Below are positions 1 to 9,291 of a stretch of DNA of 45,450 bases, in pieces. The first letter of the stretch is position 1, and every line of letters starts with the position of its first letter. The notes beneath the pieces were generated by a model. That model was not told the origin of the DNA. It did no database searches and saw only the letters and a list, made by a program, of their open reading frames with translations. This DNA comes from Aureobasidium sp. EXF-3400. Taxonomy: Eukaryota > Ascomycota > Dothideomycetes > Dothideales > Saccotheciaceae. The position numbers and the translations under genes were made by a program. The DNA is taken from positions 1 to 45,450 of the forward strand of contig SWBL01000381.1 of NCBI GenBank assembly GCA_024195585.1, written 5' to 3'.

Positions 1-154
1 CGACGCTATCCTCGACGCTATCCTCGACGCTATCCTCGACGCTATCCTCGACGCTATCCTCGACGCTATCCTCGACGCTATCCTCGACGGTTGACTCGAC
101 GATTGACTCGACGTTACTCGACGTTTGACTCGACGCTTTGCTCGACGCTCTCCC
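1..154. repeat. 12-bp minisatellite (CGACGCTATCCT), left edge outside window
   Basis: Seven perfect head-to-tail copies of CGACGCTATCCT fill bases 1-84. They continue as diverged units (CGACGGTTGACT, CGACGATTGACT, a 10-base unit, CGACGTTTGACT, CGACGCTTTGCT) to about 154, with two more loose copies near 178-201. The array runs off the left edge, so its full size is unknown. Each unit starts with a CGACG core and, because units follow CT, makes a repeated TCGACG. The same TCGA core recurs in the 14-bp array and larger modules downstream, so they may share an origin. Confidence 0.95.
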
Positions 155-769
155 GAACACTCTCCTGAACACTCTCTCGACGCTTCCTTCGACGCTTCGT
201 CAACCTGTCGAGACCCAGCCGCGTACTTAACCGACACTCATCAGGCAGCTTACCCTTGCCTCCTCTCATCATCTTATCTCAACACCTCCTTCTTCCAAGG
301 TTCCTCTTCTTGTAAGTCCACTACTCTCAACCATACGCACACTTCCCTCCCACATCTCTACTCTGCAATCCACACGCGTGCTAGCAACCAACATCTGTCT
401 ATGCATACGCCCACCTCGAACTTGCTGACACGCACCCACACAGCTTGCTACTGTTCTCCCTCTCGACGTCAAGTCTTCTTGACACCATCTTTACTCGACA
501 CCCTTGCTCCTGTTGCTTGCACTACAATCGTAAGTTTGTTTTCTTGTCTTTGCAACCACAATCACCTCCCTCCAAACTTTCTGCGCTCTGCCTTTGCCAT
601 TTCGGCTTCTTCCTTTCGTGTCCGGTACAGCCCACAGTCAGACGCTTGGTTACTCGACGCTTCCCTTCATAGGGCTTCGTCTTTGCCTTCGCCCGATGCT
701 CTGTTTGCCTTTGCTCCATCATGTTTCCCTTCACTTTCATCCTCTTCTCGATAGACTCCTTTCTACCTT

Positions 770-1625
770 GGTAGGTCTGGGTTTGTCGAGGAGTCTTTCG
801 TCGAGGACTTTGGCCGTGCTCTTATTTCTTTCACTTCACACACATCTCGACGAGTCTTGTTTATCGAGATGGGTGTCGAAGATGTCTGGGCAATTACCTT
901 GTACCTTTTCCTCTCACGCTTGCATCTCACATTTCTCCTTCCAACACCTTTGACACACCTTTCATCATTACCTCCTCTAGCCCTCTCTTGATCATCGGTA
1001 TCTCGTTGAGAGCGAGTTGGCTCGAGGGAAACGTCTTTCGACAAGAGGGTTTTTCGAGGGACACATTTTTGGAATCTCCATCTTCCCCTTCTCCTCTATC
1101 CCTCTTGTTTTCTACACTTGTTTTCTGCTGTTTTCCTTGTTCGCTGGCAAGCCGCGAGAGCGATGTATCGAGGACGGCATCTCGAAGGCGATATATCGAG
1201 GGCGATGTGTCGAAAGCGACCCGTCGAGATCGAAACATCGAGGGCAGGTCGTCTCGACCAGATCATCGTTCGACGAAAAAGCCATTTCGCAACTCCTTTC
1301 CATCAACCTCCATCCTCCCCTACCCTCCAGCCGGTCTCTCTTTCCACCTTTGCCCTCAAACTCTCTTCTTCTTCTACGCGCAATTCGTCGAGGGCGAGTT
1401 GCCTCGACGAAAGAGTTGTTCGACAGACCCTTGTTTTCAAGATTTGTCCCCTCTTTTTACATCGACTCCAATCACTCTTCTTCTTTCACTTGCATTTCGT
1501 CGACGTCGAGTCGTCTCGACGAAACCGTCGGGGTCGACGTTTCGACGAGAGGGTCGTTTAAGGGACACTCTCTTGGAACTTCCACCTTCCTCTTCTCCTC
1601 TACCACTCTTACCTTCTACACTTAC
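770..1625. repeat. Degenerate modules: TCGA-rich block followed by pyrimidine-rich block
   Basis: The stretch alternates TCGA/TCGACGA-rich blocks with C/T-rich blocks. The clearest pair is 1021-1130 and 1515-1625. Both start CTCGA-G/C-GAAA, carry GAGGGT and GGGACAC, then TTGGAA, then a CCATCTTCC-like tract ending in TTCTACACTT. A shorter related copy starts near 1403 and a looser one near 770. Inside lies a 9-bp perfect inverted repeat, TTTCGTCGA (1495-1503) with TCGACGAAA (1516-1524). Open frames across here have repeat-driven composition and resemble no protein family I know. Confidence 0.7.
1168..1273. repeat. 14-bp TCGA-anchored tandem repeat
   Basis: TCGA occurs at 1168, 1182, 1196, 1210, 1224 and 1238, exactly 14 bases apart, then at 1254 and 1270 with 16-base spacing. 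The units follow a loose consensus, TCGA-purine-purine-GCGA plus four variable bases. The exact spacing with diverged filler suggests an old tandem expansion in which the TCGA core and spacing were kept. Confidence 0.85.
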
Positions 1626-1800
1626 CTTCCACACTCAACTTCTACACTTTTCTTCTACACTTACCAGCCTTCAGCATCCACCCACTAACACTATCAAGAG
1701 TAGTACCTTCCAAGCTCTACGTTGCTCCGCCTGCTTCTCGTCTGGAACATCTGCCTCTCGAATCTCTTCAAGTGCCAACCAAGGCTGTGGACAAGACCTC

Positions 1801-1878
1801 GTACGTTGATTCTTCCACGATGCTTCCTCCACTGCTCGTACAGAAGATCACCTTACACATAGCTAACTCTCTTTACAG
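1801..1878 (+). other. Probable 5'-leader intron of the acidic protein gene
   Basis: The donor GTACGT at 1801, a GCTAAC branch-like site at 1862 and the acceptor TTTACAG ending at 1878 make a 78-base intron. No ATG lies in the upstream open frame, and the first good ATG of the gene is at 1886, eight bases past the acceptor. The intron therefore sits in the untranslated leader. Confidence 0.65.
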
Positions 1879-1885
1879 ATACGTC

Positions 1886-4361
1886 ATGGCCACCACAGAC
1901 AGGGACCTGTTCCTCGGTCTGAGGGAATTCGACTTCGAACGAGAGTCCTCGCACGACATGGATGACGACCTCGACGACAACGGACACAACGACGATGGAC
2001 TCAACCACACCGGACTCGATCTCAGTTGCTTGGTAAAGAATGGCCACTATGACAACATGAATTTCGATCCCTTTATCAACGACAGAAACGGTGGCCAGGG
2101 TAGCCTCGATTTCCATGCCAACCCTTATGGTCCCGTCAGCCACTCCATGCCCCACAACTCAGTGTTTCCCCACGAGCACCAAGAGCCTGGTATCCCCGGT
2201 CTTGATGGCCACTCTTCTTCGGAAAACTCTCAGCAGTTTCAAGAGCAAAACCAGCTCGTCTTTCCTTCCCGCCATGTCGACCACTCTTCTGGCCACGGCG
2301 CAGAGCAGTATCAAGATCCCTCTGGTATGCTGGTTGACGGCGAAGTTGAGGAGATCGTAGATTCGATCGAGCAAGGCCAGGACGCTCACGAAGAGGCAAG
2401 CGAAGAAGACAAAGTTCTTCTGAAGCACGAGGAGCATGACTCTGATGAAGAGTTCAAGGATGAAGATGAAGAGGAAGAGGCAGCTGAAGAGGATGAAGAT
2501 GATGAGGACGGCCAAAAGAAGAAGAAGCAGAAGCAAAAGCGCCAGCCCTACAAGCAGACTCGTATCCTCACTCACTGGGATAGTAAGTCCACATATATCC
2601 ATTGCGCCTGAAAATTATGATGCTAACGAACCTCCAGCCAGCGTGGACCAACTTACACTATTGGCTTTGATCTACATCCTCGAGCGTGAGAACATCCAGG
2701 TCCCATACGAAGAACTCAACTTGATGGTCAACGGAGGGGCCAATTGGTCCGATGACTGCGGCGGACCAGTGGGACAGCACCTCACCAAAGTGCGCAAGGC
2801 TCGCATCTTCTTCGGCATGCCCGTCCCTCCCGCAAAGAAGAACAAGAGGGGCGCTGTGGATACGCCCAAGATCCCAAGTGAGAAGGAGATCAAGACCTAT
2901 CACAGTCTCACCTACACCAGACCCGGCCGCGAAAACAAGATGACTGGCACTCCTGGTACCATGGAAGCAATTTACGTCCCCGTTCCTATCCCTGGCCGTC
3001 CCGACCTTCCCATCTACGACCTTGCATACGACCCGCCTATGGGGCCCCTGCCGGCCGGCTTCGTTTACCCAGACTACACCCCTTATGCCCACGCATCTAA
3101 GGCAAAGAAGGCTGCACCTACTTCGGACAAGAAGCAGGTCAACTCGCTGAAGAGCAGTGCCGAGGAGGGTGAAGAAGGAGACGCACCTGTTCCTTCGACT
3201 GAGAAGAAGGGCAGATCTACCAAGAAAGTCGTCAAGGCAGAGGATGATGACGATGCTGAATCCGGCTCTGTCAAGCCCACCCGCAAGGGCAAGAGCACTC
3301 CTGCTTTGTCCAAGAGAAAGGCTGCCGCAAAGGCAGACAGTACCGCTACACCCTCCAAGCCTAAAGGATTGCCAAAGTCAAGATCGAAGAAGACTCTTGC
3401 ATCCCTGAAGAAGACACCTGGAACGATGGTCAAGATGGCTGAGTCGTTGGAGGGTAAGCTCGATCTGGCTGCCACTCCTTCGAAGAAGGGAAAGGCCGTT
3501 CAAAAGGCAGAGTCTGACGCCGCTCCCGAGATGCTTCCTGCAGAAAGCGGTCCAGTTGCTATCAACGAAGAAGAGCAACCCCTTCAGAACTTTGGCAGAG
3601 TCAACATGGATGCTGTCAGCATGCCGGCTCAGTCGCTCAGAAACATGCGCGCAGGACTGCCTCCCAACAAGTTCCGCATGGGCAACCATCAACCCAACCA
3701 GAGCTTCGACTCGCAGTCAACTATGTCGACAGGACCCAGTCTCTCTATACTCAACAGCCCCATCCAGTTCATGCCCAACGGCTTCGACCAATCGCAGAAC
3801 AACTTTGCTGGTAACGGTTACAACCAGCAGATGATGGCTGGCCCCGGTCCTTCCTTTGCTCATAACCATGATATGCAGAGAATGCAGGAACTGGAGAACA
3901 TGAACCCACAAGAAGTGAGGGAAAAAGTCATACGTTTGGAAAAGCTCCAAGCAGCAGCTGGTGGTATGCAGCAGTACAACAACAGCCACAGCCAAAGCAA
4001 CGTCCAAGCTTACGGCAATGCTCAGACTCGTGGCAATTTCCAGGCTTATGGTAATGCTCAGACTCGTGGTAATGTTCAGACTCGCGGCCATGGCCACGGC
4101 AACCGCCCTCACGGCTTGGGTATCGTCAACGCTTCTGTTATGATGCCCAGTGCTCATAACATCTTTGATACAGAGATGGGCGATTATGGCTATGCCAGCG
4201 GCCCAGCCAGTAACTTGTCTGTCCAGCAAAACCTCTTCGCCAACGACTATGGCCTGATGCAGAACGACGGTCACGACAGCAAGCCCAACATGGAGCTTTA
4301 CTCGGGAGAGTTCGACATCCCCGAGTTTGATGCCAGTGGCCTCTTCAGCAACAACCAGTAA
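1886..4361 (+). CDS. Acidic, low-complexity, probably nuclear protein of unknown function
   Basis: Exons 1886-2582 and 2638-4361 give 806 residues. The 55-base intron has GTAAGT, a GCTAAC branch and CCAG. I do not recognise a named family. Seen in order: an acidic, His/Asn/Gln-rich N-terminus; a dense Asp/Glu run (about 190-225) followed by a Lys-rich patch; and a compact, well-structured block (about 228-300) starting THWDTSVDQL and ending near GQHLTKVRKARIFFG. The intron falls inside that block. Its helix-rich pattern recalls small Myb/HTH-like domains of fungal nuclear proteins, but that is inference. Then come a Pro-rich segment, several Lys/Ser/Thr-rich basic stretches resembling AT-hook or linker-histone tails, and an Asn/Gln/Met-rich C-terminus with a short tandem repeat. 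Charge layout suggests a chromatin or transcription role; this is not shown. Start chosen as the first ATG after the leader intron. Confidence 0.85.
4002..4088 (+). repeat. 36-bp in-frame tandem repeat inside the acidic protein gene
   Basis: Two 36-base units (4002-4037, 4038-4073) and a partial third (to 4088) encode 12-residue units of the form (V/F)QAYGNAQTRGN. The copies differ mainly at third codon positions, which suggests the peptide repeat has been kept by selection after an older duplication. Confidence 0.85.
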
Positions 4362-5484
4362 ATTGCCTCTCATCATCAAGACTTTCTACTTTCGACCCTG
4401 AACACAACGATCACAAGATCTCCTCTTTCAAAGAACTCAAAAATGACTTTACGACACTTTTCCACAGACAGCAAAAGACCACCAAAAATAAAACCTCCCA
4501 GATCCTTGGGCCGCAAAAAAAAAGTGCCTTCTCGCAGCAAACATCTTTCTTGAGCTGGGCTTGATAAGTTGTTTTCTGCAAAGTCGGCCAGGTTGCGCTT
4601 TCCCACACTCGTTTTACACCTTCGGTCTTTTGGTGTCTTTTTTTCCCCCTTCAAGCATTGCGACATGGCGTTTAATTCGTTTTCTGCATACACCAAAAAA
4701 AGAATCAGCATCACACGGCGTTACAGTCTTTTCCAGATGATACCCAAAAACATCAGCATCAGCATGAGCATGAGCAGCGGAATGCCTTTTTTCCAATGAT
4801 ACCCAACCCAGCAAGTGGCATTCCACCTTTTCCTTTCTTTGACTTCTCAACTTCAAGAACCACAACCGAACTCCCCAATACACCGAACAGAACAGAAAAA
4901 TGCCCGACAAGAAAAGAAACAAGGAGGAATGATTTTCTCTAGATGAGAGTCCGTTTTCAGCGACAGTTCTTTCTTTACTTTTTTTTCGAGGCAACCAAAA
5001 AGAAAAGTTTCCTACAGCACGTTTCCCTTTGTTTTTACAAGAAAGATCAAGTGGTTTCTTTCCTATTCAGCGAGGTAGTTACACACAACAGAGCAGAAGA
5101 TTAGCAATAAAACATCAGTGTGCTACCAAAAATTCGGTTCCTCCTGTTGTTGCAAGGTGGCTGACGTATATGAAACTTCTTACTGATTTGTAGGCTATTT
5201 GAATGACTGCTCGCTTGGTCGGGTCGAAAGGAAGGCGCTGTCGAACGAATTGGCCGAAGGCAGGCGCCGGCTAACAAAGAGCCGCTGCAAGTGGACATCA
5301 CGGCTCGAAAGATACCTGTGGGAGAGAAAGAGAAGTCATAAATACGTTTCATTCATTAATCAAGTAGAGAGACGCCGGCTAAGTCATCAAATATGCCGCG
5401 CCAACTTCTGGTATCCAGGAAGCCCTTCGCTAATTAAAACAAGTGACGAAAAGATTAGGACGCCGAATACATGCATGCACGGGA
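4362..5484. other. Convergent intergenic region with hairpin-forming repeat
   Basis: This is 1.1 kb between the stop codons of two convergent genes. No supported coding sequence is seen. It holds a perfect 8-bp inverted repeat, GGAATGCC (4779-4786) and GGCATTCC (4817-4824), a direct repeat TGATACCCAA on either side, and short CAGCAT/GAGCAT repeats at about 4752-4776. It probably contains both 3' untranslated regions. Confidence 0.6.
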
Positions 5485-6800
5485 TCAGGAGATGTAGACC
5501 TTCTTGATATCGCTTTCGTCAAACTCCTGAGACAGATCGGTAGGGTCTCTGACCTTGCCCTCGGCAGTGCCGATCTTTTCATTCAGAGCCATGAGTCTGC
5601 CTCTTCCGTAGATGCGTCCGTTGGGTAGCATAACGGGATCATCTTCGACGTAACTCTTGCTGTGATGAGCGTATGGAACGGTGCGGGCGAGCTCGTTTAG
5701 CTCGGTGGAACAGATGGGACAGACGGATGTGGTTGACGAAGAAGCGTTCGAGGATGAAGAGGCGTAATGCGAGTGGCAAGCGGGTGTCTTCAGAGCGCTG
5801 AGACCGGCGGAGAGGGCAATGTGGAGAAGTGGCCGTGGTGGTAGGGAGAGTATCTCGTGATGTGTCTTGACAAAGAGTTCAGAGAGTTGTTGCCAGCGAG
5901 CGGCCGAGTACATGGTCTGGGAGCGAGTCAGTGGTGGTGTGGGAGAGATGTGTTGGTAGAAGGGTACCTTGTAGGGCTCTGTCATTGTATTGGGAGGGTT
6001 TGCGAGCAGGCCTCCGGCACGCAAGCCGTACGAGTCGTTCTGGTGTGTGCCCAAATGCTTTCTTGCATGCAGCGTAGCCTCAATCAACTTGGAAGGTTCT
6101 CCACTCCGGACCAGCTCGATGAACTGCTGCAGGCGTAGTTCAAGCTCCAAGTTGCTGTTGATCTTCTTCAACGTCTGCTTGTTCTCCGAGCACCATGCCA
6201 GGCATTCCTGGGTACGACCGTTCTGCAGGCTTTGTTGTATGCGACTAGATTCGATGAAGGCTTGAACGTCGACCAAATCTTCAATCTTCTTCTCCTTGGC
6301 CAGCTGACTGGCGCTTTGTGTGTAACCCTGGCGTAACAGGTAGTCGACTAGCATTCGATCCAGACGGACTTTGCTCCAGTCATCATACTTGACGTCGGCG
6401 AGGTTGGGTATGTCGTGCAGTTCTTGCAGATGGTGGATGCGGGCTCGCTGATGGCGATGCAGCATATCTTGCTCGGTATGGAGGGACTCCAATTTGTGTT
6501 TGAGGTTCTGAGCTTTGGCTATCATGGCGTCAAGCGAAGCGAGGGTCTGATCGGGAGTCGTCGACGGAGCGGCAGCGGCGGCGGTGGCAGCGTTGAGGGC
6601 AGCAAGCGTGTCGGCCGATGTCTTTTCTATGTGTCGTCTCACTTGGGCAAAGTTTTTCCTCGTCAGTTCGAAGGGAACTCGCAGCAGCGGTTGGTCCTGC
6701 GGGCTGTGTCAGTCGGCGACTACATTGATGGCGGGCTGGTGACGCATACCAGCAGCAGATGCTGTTCTGGGTGGAGTTTGGTTGATGTGAGTTCAGCCAT
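5485..6800 (-). CDS. FYV10: GID/CTLH E3 ubiquitin ligase subunit FYV10 (GID9, MAEA homologue)
   Basis: FYV10/MAEA is a RING-like subunit of the GID (CTLH) complex, which ubiquitinates gluconeogenic enzymes in yeast. Exons (minus strand) are 6800-6750, 6696-5968 and 5916-5485, giving 403 residues, normal for fungal FYV10. Exon 1 encodes MAELTSTKLHPEQ. A LisH motif lies at about 128-158 and a CTLH region at about 160-220, followed by a CRA region. The C-terminus has the family's degenerate RING: CPICSTEL from residue 326, a PYAHH segment, LPNGRIYG and the terminal KKVYIS. The first intron is 53 bases. The second (5917-5967) is 51 bases with no in-frame stop, so the gene also reads through it; I splice it because the joined PYK-TMYSAARW fits the family. 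The gene is tandem with RBG1, separated by 372 bases. Confidence 0.93.
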
Positions 6801-7172
6801 CTTGAATAATTAGTTTGGACCTCGCCCTAGCACACGTCGTTTGCAGGGAATCGATGTCGCAAGATGCAAACGGCAGCAGCATCAATCAAGAGGACCCTTG
6901 GGAGCACCTGCCCGCGTTCGCTTCCGCCATGTGAAGCTTGACCGGCGTGGAGAAGCTTCGTCACCATGCCCTGACCTTCTCATCCTGGAACGCTCTATTT
7001 TTCATCTCGCCCCTCAATTCTTGATTTATCTTCCAGATCATAGACATGGTCTGTACCGAGGAGGCGTATGGTTCACCTACGAATCACGTATCACAAAATG
7101 AGGAGTACACTGGCGAAAATCCTATCTATGTCAAGATAGATGATTACAGTATCCGTTGTCCGTCCAACTCCA
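6801..7172. other. Intergenic region, presumed FYV10 promoter
   Basis: These 372 bases lie between the RBG1 stop and the FYV10 start on the same strand. I see no coding sequence, RNA gene or clear promoter motif in them. Confidence 0.5.
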
Positions 7173-8856
7173 CTACTTTACTGCAAGACCAGACTTGGTA
7201 CCGACAATTGACACCACATCCTCGTCAGAAACAACATGACTCAGGCCAACCCTTTGAGGAACGTGTTTGGCAGAAGCTCCCCACACCAAAGCATACTTGA
7301 AGCTGTCCTTGAGAGTGCGATGGATCGAATCACACACATCTTCAATTGTCGAGTTGCCACGGACAATGAGCGCCTCACTAAAGTCTGGGTCGATGCCCTT
7401 TCTATTGTACTTGTTAGCTGATGATCAACGAAGAAGAGGCTTCTATTGCTGCTAAGGAGCAAGGCAGGTAGGAAGACTTGCCTTTTGGTGTAGACACGGA
7501 TCAAGCGGAGCTCCTCCCAGCAGCGGTCCACTACGTCTCTGACGCCGAGGTCGAGTTCGCAGCTCATGATGACTGTGTTGGCTTCTCTTGCTAGCATATC
7601 CATGTGGTCGAGACCGATAGCATCGACCTTGTTGTAGACGTAAAGGCTGTTCAGAGGGTTAGTGGAAGCTCAATACTCTTGAAGAGCACAGTACTGACCA
7701 TTTAATGTAAGTACGGTGGTCCTTCATGATCACATCAATGAATTCATCGACGGTGACTACTCAATGTTAGCACAAAGCTTCAGATAGTCATGCTTGGCTG
7801 AACGTACCGTTTTCATCACGAACGAGCACTTCGCAGTTCAAGATTTTGTAATCGCGGAGAATGTTGTACAGCATCTTCTCGTCGAGACCGTTCTTAGGAG
7901 GTGTTTGGAAGGTGATCTTCATGCCACCGGCCTTCTTGTGCTTCAAGTAGATATTCCTGTCTCTGATTCAGCATGTTATAGTGCAAGATACACATCGCGA
8001 TTACTCACGGGGGCTGTTTGTTAAGTCTGATACCGACAGCCTCCAATTCAGCTTCTAGTAGAGCTCTTTGCTCGGCTCTTTTTGTTGCGTCCAAGATCAT
8101 CAAGATCATGTCACTGGTCTACGAGAAGTTAGCAAAGACACCAGATATAGTACAGATGCGGAAACTTGCCTTTGCAGCACTGATGACCTGTCTTCCACGA
8201 CCCTTGCCTTCTGCGGCACCTTCGATGATACCCGGAAGATCGAGAATCTGAATTTCAGCACCTCCATACTCGAGCACACCAGGAATGGCAGTAAGTGTGG
8301 TGAAAGCATATGCCGCGACTACAGATTTCGTTTTTGTGATCTTGCCCATAAATGTTGATTTACCGACCCTGGCAAAGAGAAATCAGCATATAATATCGAA
8401 CAAGGACGAAGTTGATGTACGAAGGGAATCCGACAAGTGCGATACGGGCATCACCACTTTTCGTGACATCGAATCCTTCTCCACCTGGACCGCCTGCACC
8501 TGGGCCAGGCTCTAGCAGTTGTGCTCTCAGACGAGCGAGCTTTCTTGAGATTGGTCAGCATTTGTCCAGGTAGAGTATTGCGCTCATACTGACCCTTTGA
8601 GAAGACCCAAATGATATTCTGATTAGATTGTCAGTGTCGGGTTTCTTCTGTGTCAGATGTAAAAGTTTGTTCCGCACCTGTTGCTTTGTTCTCTACGATA
8701 CTTGTCAGCCATTTGATCTTTTCTCTACTGTATAATTTCACATACTCTGCGTCCTGGCCATTTCAGCCTCGATCCTTGAAAATATTAGTCTCTTGTCGAA
8801 TTCGATAATGTTCCTCTCAAGACGCACTCCTTGATCTTTTCCGTGATGTTGACCAT
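7173..8856 (-). CDS. RBG1: DRG-family ribosome-associated GTPase Rbg1 (DRG1 homologue)
   Basis: Rbg1/DRG1 is a cytosolic, ribosome-associated TRAFAC GTPase that works with Tma46/DFRP1 in translation. Eleven exons (minus): 8856-8828, 8774-8746, 8692-8678, 8618-8594, 8543-8421, 8368-8170, 8118-8009, 7956-7808, 7756-7699, 7646-7482 and 7401-7173. They join to 376 residues, close to human DRG1 (367). The N-terminus is the DRG helical start, with MARTQKNKAT and HLGLLKGKLARLR. The P-loop GFPSVGKS is at 71-78, DLPG at 117-120, NKVD at 251-254 and SCE at 274-276. A TGS domain runs from about 297. Introns are 50-59 bases except the last (80). Introns 6 (8119-8169) and 10 (7402-7481) begin GCAAGT, not GT; splicing there keeps the conserved KTSDM and YTKRKG. 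The C-terminus carries a short GTKSGLAVK tail. Confidence 0.95.
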
Positions 8857-9291
8857 ATTTGCGGCTTGTAAGAGCTTCTGCTCTCTTTGAACAGTAGATT
8901 AAGGTGATAATATGCACAAAGTGATAGTCGGTCGCCGTTCGAGTACAGACTGCACGCAAGCTCACGAATTCTTTGGCAGACGTTCTCCACTGCAGTACAG
9001 CCACCAGCAAGAGGCTCTGCCGCGCGCAAGCACAGACCATGTTAAAACCGAACGTCATCAAGACTGCTCCAAAAACAGTGCCACACGCCATCTTGTTTCC
9101 AAACACTGTAACAGGTTAGACTGGGTCGTTGATATGTGATCATTATGGACGCTGCGTTCTTGTAGTATCTCTTCTTTCTACGCCACAAACATCGGATCCC
9201 ATATCTTACTCGACCTATCCTAGGATCTCTTCTTGCAGCACATCAACGTTGGAAAGCAGGTGTTTACATTGACTCGAAACAGAGGCAAGGC
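8857..9291. promoter_or_regulatory. Divergent promoter region between RBG1 and the MBOAT gene
   Basis: These 435 bases separate two divergently oriented start codons, so both promoters must lie here or overlap. I see no coding sequence and no strong TATA-like or named regulatory motif. Confidence 0.5.

Noticed and set aside
988..1809. Long overlapping frames across the TCGA repeats
   Set aside because: Three frames are open at once because of the repeat composition; the translations are Ser/Arg-rich and unlike proteins.
3717..4379. 220-codon frame antisense to the acidic protein gene
   Set aside because: Its Val/Ile/Ala-rich repeats mirror the Asn/Gln/Met repeats of the sense strand.
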